Assembly: GCA_004299665.1 (NCBI GenBank)
Contig: SCQZ01000389.1
Coordinates: 1 to 33,050 of the forward strand
From: Jatrophihabitans sp.
Lineage (GTDB): Bacteria; Actinomycetota; Actinomycetes; Mycobacteriales; Jatrophihabitantaceae
Direction: 5' to 3'
Length of the DNA: 33,050 bases
Shown: piece after piece, positions 1-8,224 of the stretch
Layout of the letters: every line of letters starts with the position of its first letter
How positions within the stretch are numbered: the stretch's first letter is position 1
Translations under genes and position numbers: made by a program
The notes under the pieces: generated by a model
Told to the model about the DNA's origin: nothing
The model's database searches: none
The model's input: only the letters and a program-made list of their open reading frames with translations

Positions 1-231
1 CGCCTCGTCGCGCGCAGCGAGGCGGTGTTCGTCGAGCCCGCCTCGGCGGCGAGCGTCGCCGGGCTGTTCAAGACCGCCGCGGACGGCCGGCTGCCCGCCG
101 GGTCGACGGTGGTGTGCACCGTCACGGGGAACGGCCTCAAGGACCCGGAGTGGGCGATCGCGGGGGCGCCGAAGCCCACGACCGTGCCCGTGGACAGTCA
201 CGCGGCGGCGGCGCACCTCGGCCTGGCATGA
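1..231 (+). CDS. thrC: Threonine synthase, C-terminal fragment
   Basis: This is the 3' end of a gene that starts before the window; 76 codons are visible. Threonine synthase is the PLP enzyme that turns O-phosphohomoserine into threonine. The visible tail has the pattern of the family C-terminus: an EPASAASVAGL stretch, then a VTGNGLKDPEWA segment like the TGHGLKDP signature of bacterial ThrC. The stop codon overlaps the start of thrB as ATGA (228-231), so the two genes are probably translationally coupled. ThrB makes the substrate of ThrC, which supports the call. The N-terminal and PLP-lysine regions lie outside the window. Confidence 0.88.
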   Translation, partial: RLVARSEAVFVEPASAASVAGLFKTAADGRLPAGSTVVCTVTGNGLKDPEWAIAGAPKPTTVPVDSHAAAAHLGLA

Positions 232-1130
232 ACGCGGGCGCGTCCCGGAGGGTCACGGTCCCGGCCACCAGCGCGAACCTGGGCCCGGGCTTCGACGCCC
301 TCGGTCTCGCCCTGGAGGTGCGCGACGAACTCGCCGGCGAGATCGTCGCCGCCGGGCTGTCGGTCGAGGTTCTCGGTGCGGGACAGGACCTGCCCCGCGA
401 CGAGTCGCACCTGGTGGTGCGCTCGATGCGCGCCGCCTTCGACCGGCTCGGCGGTCAGCCGCCCGGCCTGCGCCTGCGTTGCACCAACCGCATCCCGCAC
501 GGGCGCGGGCTCGGCTCGTCCGCGGCGGCGATCGTGGGCGGGATCGTGCTCGCGCGGGCACTGGTCCCGGGTGGGCGGGCCCGGCTGGACGACGCCGCGG
601 CGCTCGCCCTGGCCGCGGATCTCGAGGGTCATCCGGACAACGTCGCGGCGGCCCTGCTCGGCGGGCTGACCATCGCCTGGGCCGGGGTCGGCGCGCAGGC
701 CGTCCGGCTGTCGTGCTCGCCCGTCATCCGTCCGGTCGCGCTGGTACCGGCGTTCACCTCGTCGACGGTCGCGGCCCGCGGCCTGTTGCCGGCGCTGGTC
801 GGCCACGCCGACGCCGCGCGCAACGCCGGCCGGGCCGCCCTGCTGGTCGCCGCCCTCACCACGACGCCGCAGCACCTGCTCGCCGCGACCGAGGATCGGT
901 TGCACCAGCAGCAACGTGCGCCGGCGATGCCGGCCAGCCTCGCGCTCATGACGGCGCTGCGCGAGCGCGGCCTGCCGGCGGTGATCTCGGGCGCGGGGCC
1001 GACGGTGCTCGTCCTCGCCCGCGACGACGACGAGGTCTCGGCGGCCGCCGCTGCCGCCCCCGACGGCTGGTCGGCCGTCCGCCCCGCCGTGTCCCGGGCG
1101 GGGGCCCGGGTGGAGCGCGTCACCGGCTGA
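228..1130 (+). CDS. thrB: Homoserine kinase
   Basis: The product is 300 aa, the usual length for this GHMP-family kinase. It phosphorylates L-homoserine with ATP in the cytoplasm, one step before threonine synthase. The N-terminus has the family pattern VTVPATSANLGPGFDALGLA. The GHMP ATP-binding loop is visible as GRGLGSSAAAIVGG near residues 87-100, and a C-terminal GHMP motif reads VISGAGPTVL. I chose the ATG at 228 because it overlaps the thrC stop (ATGA) and begins just before the conserved domain. A longer reading frame open from 114 would lie inside thrC. No separate promoter is apparent. Confidence 0.95.
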   Translation: MNAGASRRVTVPATSANLGPGFDALGLALEVRDELAGEIVAAGLSVEVLGAGQDLPRDESHLVVRSMRAAFDRLGGQPPGLRLRCTNRIPHGRGLGSSAAAIVGGIVLARALVPGGRARLDDAAALALAADLEGHPDNVAAALLGGLTIAWAGVGAQAVRLSCSPVIRPVALVPAFTSSTVAARGLLPALVGHADAARNAGRAALLVAALTTTPQHLLAATEDRLHQQQRAPAMPASLALMTALRERGLPAVISGAGPTVLVLARDDDEVSAAAAAAPDGWSAVRPAVSRAGARVERVTG

Positions 1131-1177
1131 CGGGGCGGCGCCGGGAGGGGGTGGGAACACGCCGGGGCGGTCCGGTG

Positions 1178-1206
1178 TTGCCCCTGGTGGCACGAGCGTC
1201 TAGGCT
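1178..1206 (+). promoter_or_regulatory. Candidate rho promoter
   Basis: TTGCCC at 1178-1183 and TAGGCT at 1201-1206 are separated by 17 bp. TAGGCT is a good actinobacterial -10 of the TANNNT type. Transcription would start near 1213, giving rho a leader of about 225 nt. Rho genes are commonly autoregulated through long leaders, which fits. The start site has not been mapped. Confidence 0.55.
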
Positions 1207-1238
1207 CGGAGCCGTCAGATTCGGCATCCGGCGATATC

Positions 1239-1442
1239 GTGCCGGCGCCGGCGGCGTTCCCCAGCGACTGCCCCGCGGCGAACGCCGATGCTGATTCCAC
1301 CTTCGACGTCGAAGCGCGCGAACGCCTCGCCTCGCCGCCGGAGGGGTTGGCCGGTCCGATGATCCGGGCCGCCGTCTCCACCGGTCCGGCGCGCACCACC
1401 GGTGCCGCCGACCCACCTTCACGAAGGATTCGACACACGTGA
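1239..1442 (+). CDS. Possible leader ORF upstream of rho
   Basis: A 67-codon frame starts at a GTG and ends at a TGA that overlaps the rho start codon as GTGA (1439-1442). This is the same coupling geometry as real gene pairs in this window (prfA-prmC, atpI-atpB). By hand count, about 50 of the first 58 codons end in G or C, which is coding-like even for this genome. It has no recognisable domain and no clear Shine-Dalgarno sequence before 1239. It lies wholly inside the predicted rho leader. It could be a regulatory upstream ORF or a chance open frame in GC-rich DNA, so confidence is low. Confidence 0.3.
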   Translation: MPAPAAFPSDCPAANADADSTFDVEARERLASPPEGLAGPMIRAAVSTGPARTTGAADPPSRRIRHT

Positions 1443-3256
1443 CACAAACCGATGAGCAGGCCGAGCAGACTCGGCCGGCGGCACCGTCCGTCGGCAGCAC
1501 CGCGGGCACCGCGGCGGCCGGCTCCTCCCGCGCCAAGCGCGGCTCCCTCAACTCCATGCTGCTGCCCGACCTGCAGGCCCTGGCCTCCGGTATGGGGATC
1601 AGCACCACCAAGGTGAAGAAGAGCGACCTGATCGTCGCCATCCAGGCCGCACGCGGTTCCGGCGGCACGGCCGCGGCGCCGTCCGCGAGCAACGGCGCGA
1701 GCCCGGCCCGCGCGGCAGCGCGGTCCACCGACACCCCACCCGCGCAGCGCAGCGAACCGTCCGCCCGCACCGAACCCACCCCGCGCACCGAGCCCGCCGA
1801 GGGCAGCGGCGAGCCGCAGGGGGAGTCGGTCCGGCAGCGCAACGGCCGCCAGAACGCCGGCCAGCAGCCGGCACAACAGCAGGGCGGCAACCAGCAGGGC
1901 GGCAACCAGCAGGGCGGCGGCCAGCAGGGCGGCGGCCAGCAGGCCAACCAGCAGGGCGGCCAACAGCGGGTCCGGGTCGACCGCGACGACGACCTGGACG
2001 GCGACGGCGGTCGGCGCCGCGGCCGCCGTTACCGTGACCGCCGCGGGCGCAACCGCGAACGGGTGCCCGGCGCCGCTGCCGGCGGCAACGGCGACGCGGA
2101 ACCGACGATCGGCGAGGACGACGTCCTGCTGCCGGTCGCCGGGATCCTGGACTGCATCGAGGACAAGAACACCTGGTTCGTCCGCACCGGGGGGTACTTC
2201 GCCAGCCCGGAGGACGTCTACGTCGCCAACTCCTACGTGCGCCGCTTCGGGCTGCGCCGCGGGGACGCCGTCACCGGCGCCGTCCGGCAACCGCGGGACG
2301 GGGAGCGCCGCGAGAAGTACAACCCGCTGGTGCGCCTGGACACCGTCAACGGCAAGGAGCCCGAGCAGGGCAAGAGCCGCATCGAGTTCACCCGGTTGAC
2401 GCCGCTGTACCCGAACGAGCGGCTGCGGCTGGAGACCGAGCCGCACATCCTCACCACCCGCGTGATCGACCTGGTCATGCCGATCGGCAAGGGCCAGCGC
2501 GCGCTGATCGTCTCCCCGCCCAAGGCCGGCAAGACGATGGTGCTCCAGGCGATCGCCAACGCCATCGCGGTCAACAACCCCGAGGTCCACCTCATGGTCG
2601 TGCTCATCGACGAGCGGCCGGAGGAGGTCACCGACATGCAGCGCTCGGTGAAGGGCGAGGTCATCGCCTCGACCTTCGACCGGCGCCCCCAGGACCACAT
2701 CACCGTGGCCGAACTGTCGATCGAGCGCGCCAAGCGCCTGGTCGAGATGGGGCACGACGTCGTCGTGCTGCTGGACTCCATCACCCGCCTCGGCCGTGCC
2801 TACAACCTGGGCGCACCGGCGAGCGGCCGCATCCTGTCCGGCGGCGTCGACTCCACGGCGCTCTACCCACCGAAACGCTTCCTCGGAGCGGCGCGCAACA
2901 TCGAGAACGGCGGCTCGCTGACGATCCTGGCGACCGCCCTGGTCGAGACGGGCTCGGCCGGCGACACGGTGATCTTCGAGGAGTTCAAGGGCACCGGCAA
3001 CGCCGAGCTCAAGCTGGACCGCAAGATCGCCGACAAGCGGGTCTTCCCGGCCGTCGACGTGGACCAGTCCTCCACCCGCAAGGAGGAGATCCTGCTCGGC
3101 CCGGACGAGCTCGCGGTCACCATCAAGCTGCGGCGGGTGCTGCACGCCCTCGAACCGCAGCAGGCCATCGACCTGCTGCTGGACCGGCTGCGCAAGACCC
3201 GCAACAACACCGAGTTCCTCATGCAGATCGCGAAGACCACCCCCGGCGCGGACTAG
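1439..3256 (+). CDS. rho: Transcription termination factor Rho
   Basis: The product is 605 aa, a hexameric RNA-dependent ATPase that ends transcription. An N-terminal Rho domain (about residues 35-65, with a SLNSMLLPDLQALASGMGI pattern) is followed by a long low-complexity insertion (about 75-220) rich in Q, N, G and R. Next come the cold-shock-like RNA-binding domain and the RecA-like ATPase. The Walker A motif is PPKAGKT and the Walker B/Q-loop is VVLLDSITRLGRAYN. The later motif GGVDSTALYPPKRFLGAARN and the R-loop region RKIADKRVFPAVDVDQS are typical. The GTG at 1439 follows GAAGGA (1423-1428). Enlarged N-terminal insertions are known in actinobacterial Rho; the glutamine repeats here are striking. 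Confidence 0.97.
   Translation: MTQTDEQAEQTRPAAPSVGSTAGTAAAGSSRAKRGSLNSMLLPDLQALASGMGISTTKVKKSDLIVAIQAARGSGGTAAAPSASNGASPARAAARSTDTPPAQRSEPSARTEPTPRTEPAEGSGEPQGESVRQRNGRQNAGQQPAQQQGGNQQGGNQQGGGQQGGGQQANQQGGQQRVRVDRDDDLDGDGGRRRGRRYRDRRGRNRERVPGAAAGGNGDAEPTIGEDDVLLPVAGILDCIEDKNTWFVRTGGYFASPEDVYVANSYVRRFGLRRGDAVTGAVRQPRDGERREKYNPLVRLDTVNGKEPEQGKSRIEFTRLTPLYPNERLRLETEPHILTTRVIDLVMPIGKGQRALIVSPPKAGKTMVLQAIANAIAVNNPEVHLMVVLIDERPEEVTDMQRSVKGEVIASTFDRRPQDHITVAELSIERAKRLVEMGHDVVVLLDSITRLGRAYNLGAPASGRILSGGVDSTALYPPKRFLGAARNIENGGSLTILATALVETGSAGDTVIFEEFKGTGNAELKLDRKIADKRVFPAVDVDQSSTRKEEILLGPDELAVTIKLRRVLHALEPQQAIDLLLDRLRKTRNNTEFLMQIAKTTPGAD
1877..1960 (+). repeat. 15-bp tandem repeat inside rho
   Basis: Four consecutive 15-bp units of CAGCAGGGCGGC plus AAC or GGC run from 1877 to 1936. 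A degenerate 12-bp unit and one further partial unit follow. They encode QQGGN, QQGGN, QQGGG, QQGGG, QQAN and QQGG. The period is a multiple of three, so copy-number changes would alter Rho length without breaking the frame. Confidence 0.85.
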
Positions 3257-3274
3257 CGCGCGCGGGCGCGGTAT

Positions 3275-3289
3275 CGGCACCTCGTGCCG
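3275..3289 (+). terminator. Small hairpin after rho
   Basis: CGGCAC-CTC-GTGCCG forms a perfect 6-bp stem with a 3-nt loop, 19 nt after the rho stop. No T-tract follows, so it would be a weak terminator at most. Confidence 0.35.
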
Positions 3290-3298
3290 TTACGGCGA

Positions 3299-3339
3299 GA
3301 TGTCCGGACCATGACATCCGCCCCATCTGTCGATATGGT
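3299..3339 (+). promoter_or_regulatory. Promoter and palindromic operator candidate for the sugar ABC operon
   Basis: ATGACA (3311-3316) and TATGGT (3334-3339), 17 bp apart, form a near-consensus promoter. A perfect inverted repeat, GATGTC-N8-GACATC (3299-3318), covers the -35 box. An operator in that position would suit a sugar-responsive repressor, but no regulator gene lies beside the transporter. The start site would be near 3346. Confidence 0.5.
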
Positions 3340-3389
3340 CACCTGGAGGAGCGGTCGGAGTCACCCGGCCGCGCCCCGAAGGGACGCAG

Positions 3390-4622
3390 ATGGCTGCGAT
3401 CGAACTGGACTCCGTCGGCAAGGTGTACGACGACGGCACCCGCGCCGTCACCGACCTGAACATCGACATCGCCGACGGCGAGTTCGTGGTGTTCGTCGGC
3501 CCCTCGGGCTGCGGCAAGACCACGGCGCTGCGGATGATCGCCGGCCTCGAGACGATCACCGAGGGTGAGCTGCGCATCGGGGGCCGGGTCGTCAACAACG
3601 TCCCGCCGCGTGACCGCGACGTCGCGATGGTGTTCCAGTCGTACGCGCTGTACCCCCACATGTCGGTGCGGGAGAACATCGGGTTCGGCCTGGCGCTGCG
3701 CAAGGTGCCGAAGGCGGAGCTGAACCGCCGGGTCGAGGCCGCCGCGGCCAAGCTCGGGCTGCGGGAGTACCTCGACCGCAAGCCGCGCAACCTCTCGGGC
3801 GGGCAGCGCCAGCGGGTGGCCATGGGGCGGGCGATCGTGCGCCAGCCGCAGGCCTTCCTCATGGACGAGCCGCTGTCGAACCTCGACGCCAAGCTGCGGG
3901 TGCAGATGCGGGCCGAGATCGGAACGCTGCAGCGCGACCTGCAGGTCACCACGATCTACGTCACCCACGACCAGGTCGAGGCGATGACGCTCGGCCACCG
4001 GGTCGCGGTCATCCGCAAGGGCGTGCTGCAACAGATCGCCGCGCCCCAGGACCTGTACGACCGCCCCGTCAACGTCTTCGTCGGCGGCTTCATCGGCTCG
4101 CCGTCGATGAACCTGCTGACCGCGACGCTGCGACGGGACGAGCAGGGCTACGTCGCCGACTTCGGCACGATGTCCCTGCAACTGCCGCCGGCGGTGGTGG
4201 CGGCCCGCCCGGCCCTGGCCGGGCAGGCCGGCCGCGAGGTCGTCGTCGGCATCCGTCCCGAGGACATGGACGACGGCTCCCTCGCCGGCGTGCAGCCCGG
4301 GCGCACGCTGTCCGGCGTCGTCGAACTGGTCGAACCGCTCGGGTCGGACCTCGTCGTCCACCTGACGGTCGACGCCCGCCGCCCGCAGGACCTCGAGGAC
4401 ATCGCCGAACTGGCGCAGGACAACTCCGTCGCCGGCACCGCGGGCGCATCCGACGCCGGCGGCGGCACGCTCGTGGTGGCACGCTTCAGCCCCCGCAGCA
4501 CCGTGACGATCGGGCAGCGCGTCGAGGTCGCCGTCACCACCGAACAGATCCACGTGTTCGACCTGTCGACCGGAGCGGCGGTGTGGGACGCGGGGGTCCC
4601 GGCATCCGCCGCCAGCAACTGA
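3390..4622 (+). CDS. Sugar ABC transporter ATP-binding protein (MsmK/UgpC/AglK type)
   Basis: The product is 410 aa, the cytoplasmic ATPase of a carbohydrate uptake (CUT1) importer. All ABC motifs are intact: Walker A GPSGCGKTT, Q-loop VFQSYALYPHMS, signature LSGGQRQRVAMGRA, Walker B FLMDEPLSNLDAK and the switch histidine in THDQVEAMT. The C-terminal third (about 235-400) is the TOBE/regulatory domain typical of this subfamily. It carries a short extra acidic stretch near residues 330-355. GAAGGGA lies just before the ATG. It is the first gene of a four-gene transport operon, and the substrate-binding protein starts 11 nt after its stop. MsmK-type ATPases often serve several transporters. Confidence 0.93.
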   Translation: MAAIELDSVGKVYDDGTRAVTDLNIDIADGEFVVFVGPSGCGKTTALRMIAGLETITEGELRIGGRVVNNVPPRDRDVAMVFQSYALYPHMSVRENIGFGLALRKVPKAELNRRVEAAAAKLGLREYLDRKPRNLSGGQRQRVAMGRAIVRQPQAFLMDEPLSNLDAKLRVQMRAEIGTLQRDLQVTTIYVTHDQVEAMTLGHRVAVIRKGVLQQIAAPQDLYDRPVNVFVGGFIGSPSMNLLTATLRRDEQGYVADFGTMSLQLPPAVVAARPALAGQAGREVVVGIRPEDMDDGSLAGVQPGRTLSGVVELVEPLGSDLVVHLTVDARRPQDLEDIAELAQDNSVAGTAGASDAGGGTLVVARFSPRSTVTIGQRVEVAVTTEQIHVFDLSTGAAVWDAGVPASAASN

Positions 4623-4633
4623 GGAGGAAGACC

Positions 4634-5992
4634 GTGCACGCTGCCAGGAAGATCATCGCCGTCGTGGCCGTCGGTGCGGCGGCCCTGCTCTCGGCCTGCT
4701 CGTCGAGCGGGTCGGGCGGGGCCGGTGGTGCCGGCAAGAGCAGCGCCGCCAGCGGCGGGCCGTCGCTTCCGGACCTGAAGGGGACGACGTTCACCATCCT
4801 CGGTCAGTGGACCGGTGCCGAGCAGCAGGCATTCCAGGCGGTGATCGACGCCTTCGACAAGAAGACCGGCGCGACCGGTCAGTACCAGGCCGCGGCCGGC
4901 GGCAACCAGGCCGGCGTCCTGGCCACCAAGGTGCAGGGCGGCACCCCGCCGGACATCGCGATGCTGGCCCTGCCCGGGGCAATCTCGCAGTACGCGAAGG
5001 CCGGCAACGCCAAGCCGGTGGACCCCGCCGTCTCGGACGCCGTCGCCGCCAACTACGCGAAGGTGTGGACCGACCTGGCGACGGTCGACGGCAAGCTGTA
5101 CGGCGTCCCGTTCGACGCCTCGAACAAGTCCACCGTCTGGTACAACGTCAAGGCGTTCCAGAACGCCGGCATCAGCAGCCCGCCGCAGACGTGGCAGGAC
5201 TTCCTCAAGGACGGGGCCACGCTGTCGGCCTCGGGCGTGCCGGTGCCGATCTCGATCGGCGGCGGCGACGGCTGGACGCTCACGGACTGGTTCGAGAACG
5301 TCTACATCCGCACCGCCGGACTGGACGACTACGACAAGCTCACCCACCACGAGATCAAGTGGACCGATCCCACGGTGGTCGAGGCCCTGACCGTGCTCAA
5401 GCAACTGTTCGGCGACAAGACGCTCGTCGGCAACCCCGACGACGCCCTGAAGGTCAGCTTCCCGCAGTCGGTCGACAACGTCTTCAAGGCGAACCCGACC
5501 TCCGCCATCGTCTACGAGGGCAGCTTCGTGGCCACCACCATCACCGGGGACAAACTGCCGGCGAAGGTCGGCACCGACGCCAAGTTCTTCCCGTTCCCGT
5601 CGGTCAACGGCTCCAAGGCGGCGCTGGTCGGTGGCGGCGACTTCGCCGTGGCCTTCACCACCAACAAGGCGGTGCAGCCCTTCCTGCAGTTCCTCGCGTC
5701 GCCGCAGGCCGTCGAGGCGCTGCTGTCCAGCCCGGGCAGCGGGTTCTTGTCCGCGAACAAGAACGTGCCCGCGTCGGCCTACCCCGACGCGACCTCGGCC
5801 GAACTGGCCAAGCAGATCGTGGACGTCGGCGACAACTTCCGCTTCGACATGTCCGACCAGGCGCCGGCCACCTTCGGCGGCACGCCGAACCAGGGTGAGT
5901 GGGCCGACCTGCAGCAGTTCCTTCGCACCGGGGACGTCCAGGCCACGGCGGCGAAGCTCGAGCAGGACGCGAGCGCCGCCACGGGCTGGTGA
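4634..5992 (+). CDS. Extracellular sugar-binding lipoprotein (AglE/GgtB-like)
   Basis: The product is 452 aa, the substrate-capturing lipoprotein of the importer. It starts with a lipoprotein signal peptide: basic MHAARK, a hydrophobic stretch, then the lipobox LSAC with the lipidated Cys at residue 22. A flexible Ser/Gly linker follows. The rest is an extracellular solute-binding protein fold of family 1. The GTG at 4634 is preferred because a strong GAGGAGGAAG (4621-4630) precedes it and the lipobox then falls at the correct distance. The operon layout and the second permease resemble alpha-glucoside or glucosylglycerol transporters (AglEFGK/GgtABCD). That substrate is an inference. Confidence 0.9.
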   Translation: MHAARKIIAVVAVGAAALLSACSSSGSGGAGGAGKSSAASGGPSLPDLKGTTFTILGQWTGAEQQAFQAVIDAFDKKTGATGQYQAAAGGNQAGVLATKVQGGTPPDIAMLALPGAISQYAKAGNAKPVDPAVSDAVAANYAKVWTDLATVDGKLYGVPFDASNKSTVWYNVKAFQNAGISSPPQTWQDFLKDGATLSASGVPVPISIGGGDGWTLTDWFENVYIRTAGLDDYDKLTHHEIKWTDPTVVEALTVLKQLFGDKTLVGNPDDALKVSFPQSVDNVFKANPTSAIVYEGSFVATTITGDKLPAKVGTDAKFFPFPSVNGSKAALVGGGDFAVAFTTNKAVQPFLQFLASPQAVEALLSSPGSGFLSANKNVPASAYPDATSAELAKQIVDVGDNFRFDMSDQAPATFGGTPNQGEWADLQQFLRTGDVQATAAKLEQDASAATGW

Positions 5993-6023
5993 TCGCGGCA
6001 GGCAGGCGGGCGAGGAGGCACCG

Positions 6024-7328
6024 ATGAGTCGCGGTGCGCCGGGGGAGCGGCGCTGGCTGGCAGGTGTCTTCCTCGCACCCGCCGCCGTGCTGCTGCTCGC
6101 GATCTTGTTCTACCCGCTGGTCTACAGCCTCGTGCGCAGCCTGTTCGGCGACGGCCCCGCCGGCGGTGTCGGAGCCTTCAAGGGGCTGTCCAACTACGCC
6201 GACATCTTCACCGACGATGCGATCCTGCGCTCGGTCATCAACAACATCATCTGGGTCGTCGTCGTCCCGGCCGTGGTGACCATCCTGGGACTGATCTTCG
6301 CGGTCCTCACCGAACGGATCCGGTGGGCCACGGCCTTCAAGACGGTGCTGTTCGTGCCGATGGCGATCTCCGGTCTGGCCGTCGGCGTGACCTTCGCGCT
6401 GATCTACTCCGATTCGCCGAGCCGCGGCCTGGCCAACACCGTCACGGTCGGCATCCACGACATCTTCGCCCCCGGCACCGGATACCCGGGCGAGCACCCC
6501 CGCAACGAGGAGGTCCTCGTCGGCAGCGGCGCGCAGGGCTACACCACCAAGGACCCCGTCGCGGCCGGGTCGGTCGTGCTGCTGCCGCTGACCGGGCTGA
6601 GCCTGACCAAGCCGCCACCGGGGCTCTCGCAGGCGCGTACCCCGAACGCGTCGAGCGGGATCACCGGCGTCGTGTGGAACGACTTCCGGCTCGGCGGCGG
6701 CGGCACGATCGGCAAGGTCGACCCCGGGGAACTGGGTCTGAAGGACGTCACCGTCCAGGCCCTGCGGGACGGCACAGTGGTCGCCACGACCCAGACGGAC
6801 GCGGGCGGGGTGTTCACGTTCGCGAAGCTGACCTCCGGTCGCTACCAACTGCGGCTCCCCGCGCAGAACTTCGGCGCGCCGTACACCGGGCTGTCCTGGC
6901 TGGGGCAGCACCTGATCACCTGGGCCATCATCTTGGCCTACCTGTGGGTGTACGCCGGGTTCGCGATGGTGCTGCTGGCGGCCGGCATGGCCGCGATCCC
7001 CCGCGAGGCGCTGGAGGCGGCGCGGATCGACGGCGCGACCGAGTGGCAGGTGTTCCGCAAGATCACCGCGCCGCTGCTGGCGCCGGTGCTGCTGGTGGTC
7101 TTCGTGACGATGGTGATCAACGTCCTGAAGGTCTTCGACCTGGTCTACATCATCTCGCAGAGCGCCGGCGCCGACCAGAAGTACGCGCAGGTGCTGGCCA
7201 CCGAGCTGTACCAGTTCTACGGCAACCAGCAGTACGGCCTGGCCAGCGCCATCGGGGTCCTGCTGGTGATCCTGGTGCTGCCGGCGATGGCGTTCAACAT
7301 CCGGCGGTTCCGGAAGGACCGGGGCTGA
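6024..7328 (+). CDS. Sugar ABC transporter permease 1 with inserted extracytoplasmic domain
   Basis: The product is 434 aa, a MalF/AglF-type CUT1 permease, longer than the usual 290-330 aa. Transmembrane segments lie near residues 10-35, 72-95, 110-133, 293-320 and later. The EAA loop that docks the ATPase reads EAARIDGATEWQVFRKITAP. Between the third and fourth segments (about 135-295) is a large extracytoplasmic insertion. Its second half (about 210-287) looks like a prealbumin/Cna-B or SdrD-B-type beta-sandwich: GVVWNDF, then VTVQALRDGTVVATTQTDAGGVFTFAKLTSG in pattern. The ATG at 6024 has GAGGAGG upstream (6012-6018). The family call is firm; the domain call is by pattern only. Confidence 0.9.
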   Translation: MSRGAPGERRWLAGVFLAPAAVLLLAILFYPLVYSLVRSLFGDGPAGGVGAFKGLSNYADIFTDDAILRSVINNIIWVVVVPAVVTILGLIFAVLTERIRWATAFKTVLFVPMAISGLAVGVTFALIYSDSPSRGLANTVTVGIHDIFAPGTGYPGEHPRNEEVLVGSGAQGYTTKDPVAAGSVVLLPLTGLSLTKPPPGLSQARTPNASSGITGVVWNDFRLGGGGTIGKVDPGELGLKDVTVQALRDGTVVATTQTDAGGVFTFAKLTSGRYQLRLPAQNFGAPYTGLSWLGQHLITWAIILAYLWVYAGFAMVLLAAGMAAIPREALEAARIDGATEWQVFRKITAPLLAPVLLVVFVTMVINVLKVFDLVYIISQSAGADQKYAQVLATELYQFYGNQQYGLASAIGVLLVILVLPAMAFNIRRFRKDRG

Positions 7329-7330
7329 TC

Positions 7331-8224
7331 ATGACCGCCACCGCCGGGTCCGACATCGTCACGGGCGCCATCAACCGTGGGCCAGCCGCGCGGATCGTCG
7401 CCCGCACCAGCGCGGGCGCGCTGCGGCTGTTCCTGCTCGTGGTCGCGCTGATCTGGCTCGTCCCCACCTTCGGGCTGCTCGTCGAGTCGCTGCGGGACCC
7501 GGCCACCTTCACCACCGGTGGCTGGTGGCAGGTCTTCACGCATCCGGCGCAGCTCACGTTCGAGAACTACTCGCAGATCCTCAAGGACGGCGCGATCACG
7601 AGTTCGTTCCTGAACACCGTGTACATCACGGTGCCGGCGACACTGCTGGTGGTGCTCATCGGCTCGGCCGCCGGATTCGCGTTCGCCTGGATCGAGTTCC
7701 CGGGGCGCGACTGGTACTTCCTCGTCGTCGTCGGCCTGCTCGTCATCCCGATCCAGATCGCCCTCATCCCCGTCGTCAAGCTGTACAGCATCCTCGGGAT
7801 CTCGGGGTCGCTGGTGTCGGTCATCTTGTTCCACGTCGCGTTCGGGCTGCCGTTCGCGATCTTCCTGCTGCGCAACTACTTCGCCGGGATACCGCGCGAC
7901 CTGATGGAGGCGGCCCGGATGGACGGCGCCAGCGAGGGCCGGATCTTCTTCCGGATCGTGCTGCCGCTCGGGCTGCCGGCGATCGCGTCCCTGGGGATCT
8001 TCCAGTTCCTGTGGGTCTGGAACGACCTGCTGGTGGCGCTGGTGTTCGCCAGCCCGTCCAACCAGCCGCTGACGGTCACCCTGGCCAACCAGACGCGCCA
8101 GTTCGGCAGCAGCATCGACATCCTCGCCCCGGGCGCCTTCTTGTCGCTCATCGTCCCGCTGATCGTCTTCCTGGCCTTCCAGCGGTTCTTCGTCCAGGGC
8201 GTGATGGCCGGGTCGGTCAAGTAG
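7331..8224 (+). CDS. Sugar ABC transporter permease 2 (MalG/AglG-like)
   Basis: The product is 297 aa with about six membrane segments, the second transmembrane subunit of the CUT1 importer. The N-terminal part IWLVPTFGLLVESLRDP followed by TTGGWW resembles AglG of alpha-glucoside transporters. The EAA loop reads EAARMDGASEGRIFFRIVLP, the expected ATPase contact. The start ATG lies 2 nt after the stop of permease 1, so the genes are co-translated. No hydrolase or regulator follows. The cassette ends here with a GC-rich tandem repeat. Confidence 0.92.
   Translation: MTATAGSDIVTGAINRGPAARIVARTSAGALRLFLLVVALIWLVPTFGLLVESLRDPATFTTGGWWQVFTHPAQLTFENYSQILKDGAITSSFLNTVYITVPATLLVVLIGSAAGFAFAWIEFPGRDWYFLVVVGLLVIPIQIALIPVVKLYSILGISGSLVSVILFHVAFGLPFAIFLLRNYFAGIPRDLMEAARMDGASEGRIFFRIVLPLGLPAIASLGIFQFLWVWNDLLVALVFASPSNQPLTVTLANQTRQFGSSIDILAPGAFLSLIVPLIVFLAFQRFFVQGVMAGSVK

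Noticed and set aside
198..1193. Long minus-strand open frame opposite thrB
   Set aside because: Low-information Arg/Gly/Pro-rich translation, no domain, fully antisense to a clear thrB. Such mirror frames are common in DNA with very high third-position GC.
1877..1960. Repeat array with a non-coding function
   Set aside because: The 15-bp units are in frame inside rho and encode its Q/G-rich insertion, so the coding explanation is enough.
629..3280. 883-codon minus-strand frame opposite thrB and rho
   Set aside because: It spans two genuine genes and the gap between them, shows no family motif, and is rich in Val/Leu/Ala repeats that mirror the rho glutamine repeats. It is a shadow frame.
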